From Alphaproteobacteria bacterium (lineage in GTDB: Bacteria > Pseudomonadota > Alphaproteobacteria > CAAGCB01 > CAG-977): 64,000 nucleotides of DNA. The stretch spans positions 1 through 64,000 of the forward strand of contig CAAGCB010000009.1 in assembly GCA_900768185.1 (NCBI GenBank), in the 5' to 3' direction. This document shows positions 24,768 through 33,788 of this stretch, piece after piece. A model generated the notes under the pieces. The model worked only from the letters and a program-made list of their open reading frames with translations, was not told the origin of the DNA and made no database searches. The position numbers and the translations under genes are program-made. Positions within the stretch are counted from its first letter, which is position 1. The number at the start of each line of letters is the position of its first letter.

Positions 24768-26154
24768 TACGGGAATTTCGGACAAATCAATATTGCGCGC
24801 CGCGGATATCCGCGGCGTTGCGGGTTTGACGCTGTCGGCGCAAACGGCTGAGGCAATCGGTCGCGCGTTCGGCAGCGTTGTTTTACGCAAAGGGTTGCGG
24901 AAAATTTTTGTCGGCGGGGACGGGCGTCTGTCCACCCCCGAACTGTCGGCGGCGCTGATCAGCGGATTGACGGCAAGCGGGGCTGACGTTGTCGATATCG
25001 GGTTGTGTCCGACGCCGATGCTTTATTTCGCGGTGTTCGCAACGCCCGGAACGGCGGGCGTGATGGTTACGGCATCTCATAATTCCAAAGAATACAACGG
25101 CTTTAAGATGCTGATCGACGGCGCGCCGTTTTGCGGCGCCGACATTGACGCTTTGGGACGAATGATTGACGCGGGGGATTTTGAATCCGGCGCGGGAAGC
25201 GTGCGTCGGGAAGGCTTTTTAACGCGTTATGTCGACCGTTTGCTGACGGATTACAATCGGGACGGACGCGATTTGACGGTTGTGTGGGATTGCGGCAACG
25301 CGACGGCGGGGGCGGTCGTCCCGACGCTGGTCAAAGGGCTGACGGGGCGGCATATCCTGCTGAACGAACGGATTGACGGCAATTTCCCCGCTCATGCCCC
25401 TGATTCGTCGAAGCCTGAAAACTTGCGGGAATTGAGTGAAACCGTTTTGCGCGAAAAGGCTGATCTCGGTCTGGCGTTCGACGGGGATTCCGATCGGTTG
25501 GGCGTTGTCGATTCACGGGGAAAAATGGTCGGAGTCGACAATCTTTTGCCGATTTTCGCCGAAGAAATTTTAAAATCACACCCGAACGCCGTTTTTATTG
25601 CGGATGTTAAATCGGGCAAATCGTTTTCGTCCGAAATCGAACGGCTGGGCGGTCGTCCCTTGATCTGGAAGACGGGGCATTCCTTTATTAAACGGAAAAT
25701 GCGGGAAACGGGCGCGCCGTTGGGCGGGGAAATGAGCGGACACATTTGTTTCGCGGACAAATATTTCGGTTTTGACGACGCTTTGTATGCCGCGATCCGT
25801 CTGTTGAACATTGCGGGCGACCGGCAAAACGCCCCTCTGCAAAACCGGATCGATCAAATTCCCGAAACATTTGCCACGCCCGAAATCGGCATTCCGTGTC
25901 CGGACGCCGAAAAATTCGCAGTCGTTGAAAAAATAAAGACGGCGTTGACGCGCGACGGCATTGATTTCGATGCGACGGACGGGGTGAAACGAACGTTTCC
26001 GACAACGGGGTGGTGGCTGATTCGGGCGTCAAACACGTCGCCGAATCTGGTCTGCCGTTGCGAATCCGATACGAAAGCGGAGCTGGAAGACTTGAAAAAA
26101 GATATTTTTTCAACGATCAACCGCGTCTATCCGATTGAAAATTTTAATAAATAA
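24754..26154 (+). CDS. Phosphomannomutase/phosphoglucomutase (AlgC/ManB family)
   Basis: 466 aa. RAADIRGVAG at the N-terminus, phosphoserine loop TASHNSKEYNGFK, metal loop FDGDSDRLG and GGEMSGHICF are the family signature; the C-terminal phosphate-binding segment reads IRASNTSPNLVCR. It interconverts mannose- or glucose-6-phosphate and the 1-phosphate for GDP-mannose or other envelope sugars. ATG 24754 lies inside the end of pgm, so the two are translationally coupled. Confidence 0.92.
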   Translation: MSSPDTGISDKSILRAADIRGVAGLTLSAQTAEAIGRAFGSVVLRKGLRKIFVGGDGRLSTPELSAALISGLTASGADVVDIGLCPTPMLYFAVFATPGTAGVMVTASHNSKEYNGFKMLIDGAPFCGADIDALGRMIDAGDFESGAGSVRREGFLTRYVDRLLTDYNRDGRDLTVVWDCGNATAGAVVPTLVKGLTGRHILLNERIDGNFPAHAPDSSKPENLRELSETVLREKADLGLAFDGDSDRLGVVDSRGKMVGVDNLLPIFAEEILKSHPNAVFIADVKSGKSFSSEIERLGGRPLIWKTGHSFIKRKMRETGAPLGGEMSGHICFADKYFGFDDALYAAIRLLNIAGDRQNAPLQNRIDQIPETFATPEIGIPCPDAEKFAVVEKIKTALTRDGIDFDATDGVKRTFPTTGWWLIRASNTSPNLVCRCESDTKAELEDLKKDIFSTINRVYPIENFNK

Positions 26155-26170
26155 TCGGTGTTTGATTTTT

Positions 26171-26190
26171 GCCACAATTCGCCACAATTC
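26171..26190. repeat. Two tandem copies of GCCACAATTC
   Basis: Exact 10-bp unit repeated head to tail, with a further GCCACAT-like sequence 13 nt on. Function unknown; it could be a protein-binding site. Confidence 0.6.
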
Positions 26191-26336
26191 GCACCATAAT
26201 TTTGCCACATTTGATGCCTAATCTGAAAGAAGCTTAGGAATGTTTCCGACAGACGGATTTCTGAAAGCACAGGCAAAAAAACGACAAAAAGCGGGGATTA
26301 CCCGCGTATTGAACGCTTGAATGTTCCTTATATCCG

Positions 26337-26366
26337 AAAAATCCTCCGCATTGGCGGGGGATTTTT
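26337..26366 (+). terminator. Strong intrinsic terminator, orphan
   Basis: AAAAATCCTCCGC-ATTG-GCGGGGGATTTTT, 13-bp stem with one G-T pair and T6 after it. It lies 183 bp beyond the phosphomannomutase stop, so either a long 3' UTR or an independent small transcript ends here. Confidence 0.8.
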
Positions 26367-26700
26367 TCGTCGCAAGGCGAATCATTCGCCGATTGGAAGT
26401 TTCCTTGTTTTTATTTTTCAGACCGGATAAACCGAAAAAGGCTTGTTGTTGTGACAGACCTGCGCTTTTGCGGGCGCGGAGTCCTGGAAAAACTCTTTCA
26501 GCTATACCGGTGCAAATATGTGCCGTCACCGTTTCGCGTATGCGCAAATGCGGAAAACAATTTCCGACTTTTGTTTTTCATGGGGCGGGGAGCTTTCGGC
26601 GCATGTCAAAAAGCCGCCTGTCATTCGAATTGCTTTAAAGATTGGAATATCATTTCATGGGCATCAGATCGTGTTTTCGGTACTGTTGTATTTATCGAAA

Positions 26701-26731
26701 TCGCGAGGAGCGATAGCGACGCGGCAATCCA
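26701..26731. repeat. Half copy of a dispersed palindromic repeat
   Basis: TCGCGAGGAGCGATAGCGAC followed by GCGGCAATCCA resembles the widespread MITE-like repeat (attGCGAGGAGCGAAGCGAC..GCAATCC) seen in many bacterial genomes from memory. The usual inverted second half is absent, so this is a remnant. Confidence 0.45.
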
Positions 26732-26853
26732 AGTGACCCCGCCGCAAATGTTCAGCCCCGACCGTCAAACCTCCGTCCGTTGATGCCGTCAATGGACTGC
26801 CGCGCCGCCGGGGCTTGCAGTTTTGACGTTGTTTGGTGGGCGCATCAACAAAA

Positions 26854-26886
26854 AAAACAGCCTCTGAAAAAATCAGAGGCTGTTTT
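26854..26886 (-). terminator. Terminator of the secreted three-repeat protein gene
   Basis: AAAACAGCCTCTGA and TCAGAGGCTGTTTT form a perfect 14-bp stem around AAAAA; the A-run at 26850-26857 becomes a T-run on the minus strand. It ends the gene starting at 28683. Confidence 0.9.
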
Positions 26887-26907
26887 GTTATCCGTGAACC
26901 GGACAGA

Positions 26908-28683
26908 TTAGTTCAGTTTGCATTCGCTCGTCGTGCAGGTGCAGGTCGTCGTCGTCGTCACGTTGTCCTGACAGCTGGCGTAACCGCAACCCGAACCGGA
27001 TTTTTGCTTGACGACTTTGCAGGTCGGATTACCACTCAATCCTTTCGGGAACTTCATGGTGACGCCCTTGCCGCCGGAGGCGGCTTCCGCCAATTCAACC
27101 TTGTTCGCCGTGACGGCGTTGTTGAACGTAATCGTCGTGTTCAAATTGTTCAGCGCCGAAGCGGTGTGATACGTCGAACGCAACGTGTCGGTCGTGAACG
27201 ATCCGTTGACCGCGGCACGCGACCAGAAACGAATGTTGACGTTCGAATAGTTCGCGCCGTTCGGAATGGTAATCGTCGCGTACGATCCGTAGAAGTCCAG
27301 ACAGCCGTCCTTGCGTCCAGCGGTGTGACTGCCGTCGCCGTTCCAGAATTCGTTGTTGGACGAATTGCAGGAGGAAGCGGTGTCGTTGTTGATCGAACAT
27401 TCGCTGTTCGTGCAGGTGCAGGTCGCGTCCGTTGTCGTGTTGTTCTGACAGCTGGAGTAACCGCAGCCCGAACCGACCAACTGTTTGCGGACGGTGCATT
27501 TCTTATCACCCGTCAGACCGCCTTTGAACACCATTTTGATGCCTTTGCGCTGACCTTTCTTGGACGAAATGGCTTCTTGCAACACGATGTTGTCGGCTTC
27601 GACCGCACCGTTGAACGTGATGATCGCGTCCAAATTGTTCATCTGGGAACTGTCGTGGTAGACGGATTCCAGCTTTTTGGCTTTCAAAGTGCCGGAAACC
27701 GACGCGTAGTCCCAGAAGCGGATATTCGCGCGGACGAACTTCGAATGACCCGACGGAATGGAAATGCTGGCGTTCGCGCCGTATCCGTCAAAGCAGTCAT
27801 ACTGCGTGCCGACGGTATGAGCGCCGTTAGCGTTCCAGAAGTGGTTGTTCGTGCAGGTGTCGCCCGGATCCGCAGACGGAGCCGGCGCAACCAAAGAGCA
27901 ACCTTTGCCGTCGCATTTGCAGGTCGTGTTCGTGTCGGATTTAACCGTCGCGTATTTATAAGTCGTCTGCGTGCTGGAATAGGGCAGAACGTATTTCACG
28001 ACTTCGCAACTCGGGACGGAACCTTCCAAACCTTTGGAGAAAGCGACGCTGGTTCCCGCGGAGGCGTTATTGGCGTCTTCCTGCAAAGTGACGGTGCCGT
28101 CGATCCGGACGGGCGTGTTGAACGTGACTTTCGTGTTCAGCGTACCGGACAACGAGGAATCGCTGGGCGCCGTGGCAATCAGGTTGGTGACGCGGACTTT
28201 ACCGCCGGAAACCGTCGCGTTGTTTTTGAAACGCAACGTTGTCGTGCCGTAGCTGATGTCGTCCTTGGTCGGGACGGTGATCGCGGTCGTGCCGGATTTC
28301 GAACCCGTGCCGTTGATGCGCGAGCATTTCGAATGCGTCATGACATCTTCGTTTTTGTTCCAAACGCAATACGCCTTTTTGCATTGGTGGTTGACCAGTT
28401 CATACCCCCATTTTTCACCCTCAAACAATTCTTCGGTGCAGGCGTCGCAGCTGGTCGCCGACGAACACTTCGTACACCCCGACATCGCGTCGGCGCAGTT
28501 TTTACAGGTGTTCGTGGCTTTGTCGAGGTATTGCCCCTCGTAACATTGTTGTTCGGTGCCGAAACTGACGCCGGCGGAAATCTTGTTCGCCTTTGACCGT
28601 CCCAGCTTGACCGCGCGGGCGTCGGCGTCGTTGACGCAGAACACTGTCATCGCGGCAAAGAGAAACAGAAATAATTTCTTCAT
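26908..28683 (-). CDS. Secreted Cys-rich protein with three large tandem repeats
   Basis: 591 aa. A clear signal peptide (MKKLFLFLFAAMTVFCVNDADA) is followed by a Cys-rich head (CYEGQYL, CKNC, CTKC, CDAC) and three related blocks of about 150 residues. Each block has an FW-N start, a strand-rich segment with NIRFW.. and NNL...ITFN.AV, then K.GL.G...CKV and a Cys pair module ending CxCxxxxC. Blocks 2 and 3 are the most alike; block 1 is diverged. Strong AGGAGGG before ATG 28683. Likely an exported or surface protein stabilised by disulfides; family not recognised. Ends in a strong terminator and appears monocistronic. Confidence 0.85.
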   Translation of the reverse strand: MKKLFLFLFAAMTVFCVNDADARAVKLGRSKANKISAGVSFGTEQQCYEGQYLDKATNTCKNCADAMSGCTKCSSATSCDACTEELFEGEKWGYELVNHQCKKAYCVWNKNEDVMTHSKCSRINGTGSKSGTTAITVPTKDDISYGTTTLRFKNNATVSGGKVRVTNLIATAPSDSSLSGTLNTKVTFNTPVRIDGTVTLQEDANNASAGTSVAFSKGLEGSVPSCEVVKYVLPYSSTQTTYKYATVKSDTNTTCKCDGKGCSLVAPAPSADPGDTCTNNHFWNANGAHTVGTQYDCFDGYGANASISIPSGHSKFVRANIRFWDYASVSGTLKAKKLESVYHDSSQMNNLDAIITFNGAVEADNIVLQEAISSKKGQRKGIKMVFKGGLTGDKKCTVRKQLVGSGCGYSSCQNNTTTDATCTCTNSECSINNDTASSCNSSNNEFWNGDGSHTAGRKDGCLDFYGSYATITIPNGANYSNVNIRFWSRAAVNGSFTTDTLRSTYHTASALNNLNTTITFNNAVTANKVELAEAASGGKGVTMKFPKGLSGNPTCKVVKQKSGSGCGYASCQDNVTTTTTCTCTTSECKLN

Positions 28684-28793
28684 GATACCCTCCTGATTAC
28701 AACGTAACCTGATTGTTGTTCCACTTTCTCATTAATCAGGATAGCCGAAAAAATCTTTGTTTTCCAGCAAAAAAAGGCGCCGAAAATGAAGAA

Positions 28794-28817
28794 AACCGCC
28801 CGACTGCACGGGCGGTT
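28794..28817 (-). terminator. Terminator of the Lon-like protease gene
   Basis: AACCGCCCG-ACTGCA-CGGGCGGTT, perfect 9-bp stem 30 bp past the stop of the Lon-like gene; on the minus strand it is followed by TTTTC. Confidence 0.7.
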
Positions 28818-28846
28818 CGTCAAACATGTTGAAAACAACGGAAAAA

Positions 28847-31294
28847 TCAGATTCGGGGACCGGCGGGCAGTCTGGTTTGTCTGTGGTATTCCAGATTTTG
28901 CGACAAGAACAGATCCAGCCGGCTCTGAACTTTGCCGTTGACGGAATTTTCAGGATATTTTCCGTCCGCGCCGCGTTCGCCCGCAGGGACGCCCGTCAGG
29001 ATCTCGATTCCCTCGTCGATTGTGGAAACGGGGTAGATGTGGAACAGTCCTTTGCGGCACGCGTCAACGACGTCCCGGCGCAACATCAGGTTCACGATGT
29101 TCGTCGCGGGGATTAAAACCCCTTGCGTTCCCGTCAGTCCGCGCATTCGGCAGACGTCGAAAAAGCCTTCGATTTTTTCATTTACGCCGCCGATGGCTTG
29201 GATTTGACCGAACTGGTTGACCGATCCCGTCACAGCCAGATTCTGTTTGACGGGAATGCCGGACAGCGCGGACAGCATGGCGTACAGTTCCGTCGACGAA
29301 GCCGAATCGCCGTCGATTTCACCGTAAGACTGTTCAAAAACCAGCGTCGCCTGCATGGACAGCGGGGCGTTTTGCGAAAAACGCGACGCCAGAAAACTGG
29401 ACAGGATCAAAACGCCCTTGGTGTGCAGGGGACCGCCCAGATCGACTTCGCGTTCGATATCGACGATTTCGCCCGTTCCCATGCGCGCCAGACAGGTGAT
29501 GCGGCTGGGCTTTCCGAACGACAGCTGACCGAATTCGAACACCGCCAGACCGTTGATCTGCCCGACGACCGCGCCGTCCGTGTCGATCATGACCGTGCCG
29601 CGTTTGATCTGTTCGGTCATTCTTTCCTGAACGCGGTCGGAACGCTTGATTTTGGCGACGATCGCGCGGTCGACGTGTTCGCGGGTGATGACGGGGGATT
29701 TGTCCGTCATGGCGCAATAGTTGGCTTCGCGGATCAGGTCGCTGATGGACGCGATGTGCGCGGTCAGTTTCTGGCTGTCGTCAGCCAGACGGGACGCGTG
29801 TTCGATCAATCGGGCGACGGCGCATTTTTGCAACGGGCGCAGATTGTTGCGCCGCGCCTGCGTGCCGATCAGCCGCGCGTATTTGGCGACGTTTTCGCGC
29901 GTCTTGTCCATATAGGGGAAAAAGTTCGCTTCGACTTTGAACAATTCCATAAAATCGGGATCGTTTTCAGCCAGCATATAGTACAAATCCGGTTCGCCCA
30001 GCAAAACGACTTTGACGTTCAGGGGAATCGCCTCGGGTTCCAGAATGGTGGTCATCATGCCGTCGGAACTGGGCGGATCCATCGTAATTTTTTTCGACCG
30101 CAAAGCGCGTTTCAAGGCTTCCCAAGAGGACGTCTGGTTCATCAGATCTTTGGCTTCGATGATCAAAAAGCCGCCGTTCGCTTCGTGCAGGGCGCCCGAT
30201 TTGATCATGTTGAAATCCGTGATCAGCGCGCCGTACTGCTGTTGACGGTCGACGCGTCCGATCAGGTTCGTCAAAATCGGGTGGTCAAGGAAAATCATCG
30301 GCGCGCCGTGCATGTCGGCGTGATCAATCAGGACGTTGACCTTGTATCTGCGAAAAGCGCCGTCCGATTTCTGTTTCGGCGCGACGGGGACGGGCGGTTC
30401 GTCTTCGGCGTCAGGGGCGGCGTTCGACTGTTGGGCGTCGTCTTCTTCGTCCAAAAACAAATCGACGTTTTCGATGATATCGTCGTACATGCCGCGCAGA
30501 TAAGCCGATACGCCTTTGTTCCCGCGGTATTTGCGCTTCAGTTCGTCAATCAGGTGCTTGATGGCGAGGGAAGCGAATTTTTCGTTCAGCTTTTCGATCT
30601 GTTCGCGCTGTTCCTTTTCCCATTTGGGAATGTCGTGGACGGCGTTTTCCAGTTCTTCTTGCGCGGCGTTCAGTTCGGCAAGGACTTCTCTTTGTTCTTC
30701 TTCCGATAATTTTTCGAACGCTTCGGGGCTGAGAACGTCGCCGTCCTTTGTCGGCGCGACGACCAGTCCGACGGGCATGCGCAGGACGGACACGTTTTTG
30801 CCGGTCGTGTGTTTTTGAATGTCGTCGAAGTATTTTGTTTTTTGGTCGCGGAAGGCGTCCTCAATCGCTTTCATCTGCGCTTTGTATTCGTCGCCGTCAA
30901 ACACGGCGGGCAGGGCGACGCGGATTTCGCCGATCATTTTGTCGACGGCTTTGGCAAAGTCGCGCGCTTTGCCCGCGGGCATTTTCAGCGCGGTCGGCTT
31001 GTACGGCGTTTTAAAGTTGTACACATAGCACCAGTCGGCGGGCGTTTTGCATTTTTTCGCCGCTTTCGTCAAGATCTGGCGCACCAAAGACGCCTTGCCC
31101 GTGCCTTCGGGACCGATGCAGAACAGGTTGTAGCCGTAGGAATCGACGCTGATGCCGAAATTGATGGCGTCAATCGCCTGTTCCTGTCCCAAAGGCTGGG
31201 TCAGATCCTCCAAATCCCGCGTCGTTTCGAACGACAGAAAATCCAAATCGCAAGTACTGTACAGCTGATCGGGGGAAAGGGCGGATACGGTCAT
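28847..31294 (-). CDS. Lon-like ATP-dependent protease (AAA_32 / LonB-C type)
   Basis: 815 aa. N-terminal AAA module split by a long helical insertion (about residues 150-310, many Lys/Glu, likely coiled coil), then the Lon S16 protease domain at the C-terminus. Walker A reads GPEGTGKAS (61-69), with Ala after the lysine. The catalytic dyad is Ser664 in GDSASS and Lys707 in GGVNEKIEGF. Such proteases degrade damaged or regulatory proteins in the cytoplasm. Start at ATG 31294 with GAGG 6 nt upstream; an in-frame upstream ATG would add 26 unrelated residues. Single gene, divergent from the TPR gene. Confidence 0.9.
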   Translation of the reverse strand: MTVSALSPDQLYSTCDLDFLSFETTRDLEDLTQPLGQEQAIDAINFGISVDSYGYNLFCIGPEGTGKASLVRQILTKAAKKCKTPADWCYVYNFKTPYKPTALKMPAGKARDFAKAVDKMIGEIRVALPAVFDGDEYKAQMKAIEDAFRDQKTKYFDDIQKHTTGKNVSVLRMPVGLVVAPTKDGDVLSPEAFEKLSEEEQREVLAELNAAQEELENAVHDIPKWEKEQREQIEKLNEKFASLAIKHLIDELKRKYRGNKGVSAYLRGMYDDIIENVDLFLDEEDDAQQSNAAPDAEDEPPVPVAPKQKSDGAFRRYKVNVLIDHADMHGAPMIFLDHPILTNLIGRVDRQQQYGALITDFNMIKSGALHEANGGFLIIEAKDLMNQTSSWEALKRALRSKKITMDPPSSDGMMTTILEPEAIPLNVKVVLLGEPDLYYMLAENDPDFMELFKVEANFFPYMDKTRENVAKYARLIGTQARRNNLRPLQKCAVARLIEHASRLADDSQKLTAHIASISDLIREANYCAMTDKSPVITREHVDRAIVAKIKRSDRVQERMTEQIKRGTVMIDTDGAVVGQINGLAVFEFGQLSFGKPSRITCLARMGTGEIVDIEREVDLGGPLHTKGVLILSSFLASRFSQNAPLSMQATLVFEQSYGEIDGDSASSTELYAMLSALSGIPVKQNLAVTGSVNQFGQIQAIGGVNEKIEGFFDVCRMRGLTGTQGVLIPATNIVNLMLRRDVVDACRKGLFHIYPVSTIDEGIEILTGVPAGERGADGKYPENSVNGKVQSRLDLFLSQNLEYHRQTRLPAGPRI

Positions 31295-31407
31295 TTTTAA
31301 CCTCGGTTCATATAAATATTCAAATCCCGCGGCGAATCGGCGATAATGCCAAAGCGGCAAGCGGGCGTTCAACGCTTTGCAAATCGGGTCATTATACGGG
31401 GCGGAAT

Positions 31408-32703
31408 ATGAATCAATCGTATATATCGGCGAAAGAAAATATCGAAAAACGCCGCGCGGCGTGCGAACGGTTTCCCGACGACGTCGCGGCGTGGCTGGAT
31501 TTGGGGCGCGCTCTGGTTGACGCGAACGACTTTGCCGCCGCGGAAAACGCGTTGGAAAAAATATTCGAGGCGGGCAAGCTTTTGGGCAAGCTTTTTTCGT
31601 TTAAAAACGGCGTTCCGCGCGTGCGCCTGTCGGCTTTGCGTCACTATCGCCGCAACCGTTTCCTGTACGCGAAAGCTTACGCCGACATGGCGATGGTATC
31701 CGTTCATCAAGCCAATCTGGCAGAGGCGGAACGTTTGCTGACAATGGCTTTGACCGTTTTTGAAAAGGAAGGCGACGACGCCGAATACGCGCGCGCCGCC
31801 AATCGGCTGGGACTGGTCTATCGTTTGGCGGGCGCGTTCGAAAGCGCGGAGGAGGCGCACTATCGCGCCAAAGGGCTTGCCGAAAAGCACGGTTGGGACG
31901 ACGTTTTGGCGGAAACGCTCGGAAATTTGGGCATGGTGTACGAAGGAAAAGAGCGTTTTGATCTGGCGATTGAACAGCACGGGGCGGCACTGGCTTTGTA
32001 TGAAAAAAGCGGAAGCGAACGGCGTTTCGACGCCGCCTGCGTTTTGCGCCAGATCGGATTGTGCCTGTTGCGCAAGGGGGACGGCGGCAAAGCGTTGGAA
32101 ACGTTCGATCGGGCTGAAAAAGGATTTGAACAAATCGGCGATTTCCGATTGCAAAGTCTGGTTTTGAACGAAACCGCGCTGGCGTACCAAAAACGCGGGA
32201 ACTTGACCGCCGCCCTGAAAACGGCGAAAAAAGCCGTGACCGTTGCCGAAAAATCGGGCGACGGATTCGAAATGGCGCGCAACAAACTGTTGTGCGCGGG
32301 GCTGAAAACGGAAAAAAATCCGCGCGATAAATCCATTGACGGTTTGTTGATCGACGCGACGGATTACTTTGGCAAAAACGGCAAAAAAGCGGAGCTCGCC
32401 AACGCTTTGGCGGCGTTCGGGCTGGCTTTGCTGCGCCGCGGGGATTTGGACGGCGCCGAAAGCCGTTTCAGGGATTCAGTCAGAATCGAGGAAATGCTGC
32501 ACCGCGGACTGGGGGCGGCGTCCGACTACGGAAATCTGGGATTGATCGCGCAAAAGAAAGGACAAAACGAAAAAGCCGCCGATTATTGGCGCAAGGCGGC
32601 TTTTCTGTTCGAACAAAGCGGCGATGTCGAAACGGCGGTCGATTTTGTCCGGCGTGCGGCGGAAGCTACAGCGGCGGTTGCAACAATTCCGATTCGGACA
32701 TGA
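31408..32703 (+). CDS. Tetratricopeptide-repeat protein
   Basis: 431 aa, no signal peptide. At least eight TPR-like helical pairs from residue about 15, with typical spacing of A/G/Y residues (NRLGLVYRLAGAFESAEEAHYRA, GNLGMVYEGKERFDLAIEQH, NETALAYQKRGNLTAALKTAKKA, GNLGLIAQKKGQNEKAADYWRKA). TPR proteins are scaffolds; no enzymatic domain is attached. Its 3' end overlaps the convergent phosphatase-fold gene by 38 bp, so the two messages would be antisense to each other at their ends. Confidence 0.85.
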   Translation: MNQSYISAKENIEKRRAACERFPDDVAAWLDLGRALVDANDFAAAENALEKIFEAGKLLGKLFSFKNGVPRVRLSALRHYRRNRFLYAKAYADMAMVSVHQANLAEAERLLTMALTVFEKEGDDAEYARAANRLGLVYRLAGAFESAEEAHYRAKGLAEKHGWDDVLAETLGNLGMVYEGKERFDLAIEQHGAALALYEKSGSERRFDAACVLRQIGLCLLRKGDGGKALETFDRAEKGFEQIGDFRLQSLVLNETALAYQKRGNLTAALKTAKKAVTVAEKSGDGFEMARNKLLCAGLKTEKNPRDKSIDGLLIDATDYFGKNGKKAELANALAAFGLALLRRGDLDGAESRFRDSVRIEEMLHRGLGAASDYGNLGLIAQKKGQNEKAADYWRKAAFLFEQSGDVETAVDFVRRAAEATAAVATIPIRT

Positions 32704-33688
32704 CGGGCTGCAATTCGAAAAATTCGATTTCCTTGCGAATGGGGGCGATTCTGAATACGGCGGAAACGGCTTTATGCTTTGTGCCGATCAAATCCTGCGC
32801 CGCAACGTCCGCGACCTCGATTCCGGGGTGGGTGTAGATGTGATCCGTCGGGCGGCGAATTAACAGCGGCAGATCCGTTCCCGATTCGGACAATTTCCCG
32901 CGCGGTTTCAAACCGCCCCGCGTTTCCAGATCGTTTAACAGCCAGCTCCACCCCGACGCGCCGAAATTCCCCGCCAGAACGACGGGTTCGTCGCGACTGA
33001 GCGCAAATTCGGACAAATCGGCGACTTTTTGTTTGGCGCGGGCGTAGGCATCGGAATGCCACGGATCCGCGATGTCGGTCAGGACGATCGTCAATTTGCG
33101 CGATCCCACGACGCGGGACACCCACAGTCCGTTTTCGTCAGCCGTTTCGCCGCGGTCGACGCCGGGGGTGCGCGACAAAATCAACTTCATTTTCCCCGTC
33201 GTGTCAAACGTTTGGTTTTGCAACTGGTAATCGCCCAGAACGCTGTCCAGATTACGATAGATTTGAACGGGGACGTTCACCCACAAAACAATGTCGGCGT
33301 TTGAATTTTCAAGCACTTCGCGCAGTTTGTCCGCTTTGTGTTCCGCGCCTTGCAAATTCTGGTAGGTGACGGTGAAAACATGCGAATCTTCGGGCAGTTC
33401 GGAAGCTTTTTGAAACAAATGGGAATGCGTCGCGATCAGCGCCAGATTCATTAACACCAGCGTCAGAAAAACGCTTGTCTTGATCCATTCGCGTTTGAAC
33501 AGACACCACAGAAACAGGGCGAAGCTCAGCGCCGCCGCCTGCATTTTGAATTCGCCCAGCCAGTCCAGACGCCAATCCATGCTGCGCCCCAGCGTGCCCA
33601 GCAGCGTCAGCGCGGGAATCAGCACCAAAAGCCACGTTGTCAGATAGCTTTCCCGTTCTTCGAATTTGCGCTTTGACAGATACCCCAT
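32666..33688 (-). CDS. Membrane-anchored endonuclease/exonuclease/phosphatase-fold protein, catalytic residues altered
   Basis: 340 aa. Three N-terminal transmembrane helices (about 15-34, 49-65, 69-86) and a C-terminal domain of the exonuclease-endonuclease-phosphatase fold, like the YafD group. Expected motifs are changed: the LQE metal-binding Glu position reads DIVLWVNVP, and GDFNA reads AGNFGASGWSW; TDHIYTHPG near the end corresponds to the usual D-H motif. So the metal site may be lost and the protein may be a pseudoenzyme or use other residues. Starts at 33688, divergent from the coiled-coil gene at 33789. Confidence 0.75.
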   Translation of the reverse strand: MGYLSKRKFEERESYLTTWLLVLIPALTLLGTLGRSMDWRLDWLGEFKMQAAALSFALFLWCLFKREWIKTSVFLTLVLMNLALIATHSHLFQKASELPEDSHVFTVTYQNLQGAEHKADKLREVLENSNADIVLWVNVPVQIYRNLDSVLGDYQLQNQTFDTTGKMKLILSRTPGVDRGETADENGLWVSRVVGSRKLTIVLTDIADPWHSDAYARAKQKVADLSEFALSRDEPVVLAGNFGASGWSWLLNDLETRGGLKPRGKLSESGTDLPLLIRRPTDHIYTHPGIEVADVAAQDLIGTKHKAVSAVFRIAPIRKEIEFFELQPVMSESELLQPPL

Positions 33689-33788
33689 GTTCAGTCCCTG
33701 AAAAAAATAAAGCTGGTAAAAAAATTGTGGTTAATTTACTGTTAATTACAGCGCAAAGCAACATTTTATCGGAAAGATTCAAAGGAAA

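Larger units (their letters stand above)
26155..26907. other. Long intergenic region without a convincing gene
   Basis: 753 bp. It contains a tandem GCCACAATTC repeat (26171-26190), a small GCGGG-GATTA-CCCGC hairpin (26291-26305), a strong terminator (26337-26366), a repeat remnant (26701-26731) and the terminator of the next minus-strand gene (26854-26886). Short open frames on both strands (up to about 110 codons) show no family similarity that I recognise and no good ribosome binding site. A small RNA ending at 26366 is possible. Confidence 0.6.

Noticed and set aside
23070..24935. Antisense open frame of about 620 codons over pgm
   Set aside because: Mirror of the pgm gene; no domain recognised.
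26321..26783. Short open frames in the 753-bp spacer, one ending RSDSDAAIQ
   Set aside because: Overlap a terminator or a dispersed repeat; no ribosome binding site and no family.
26833..28596. Plus-strand open frame of 587 codons opposite the secreted repeat protein
   Set aside because: The minus-strand gene has signal peptide, ribosome binding site, repeats and terminator; the plus frame is Arg/Gly/Val-rich noise.
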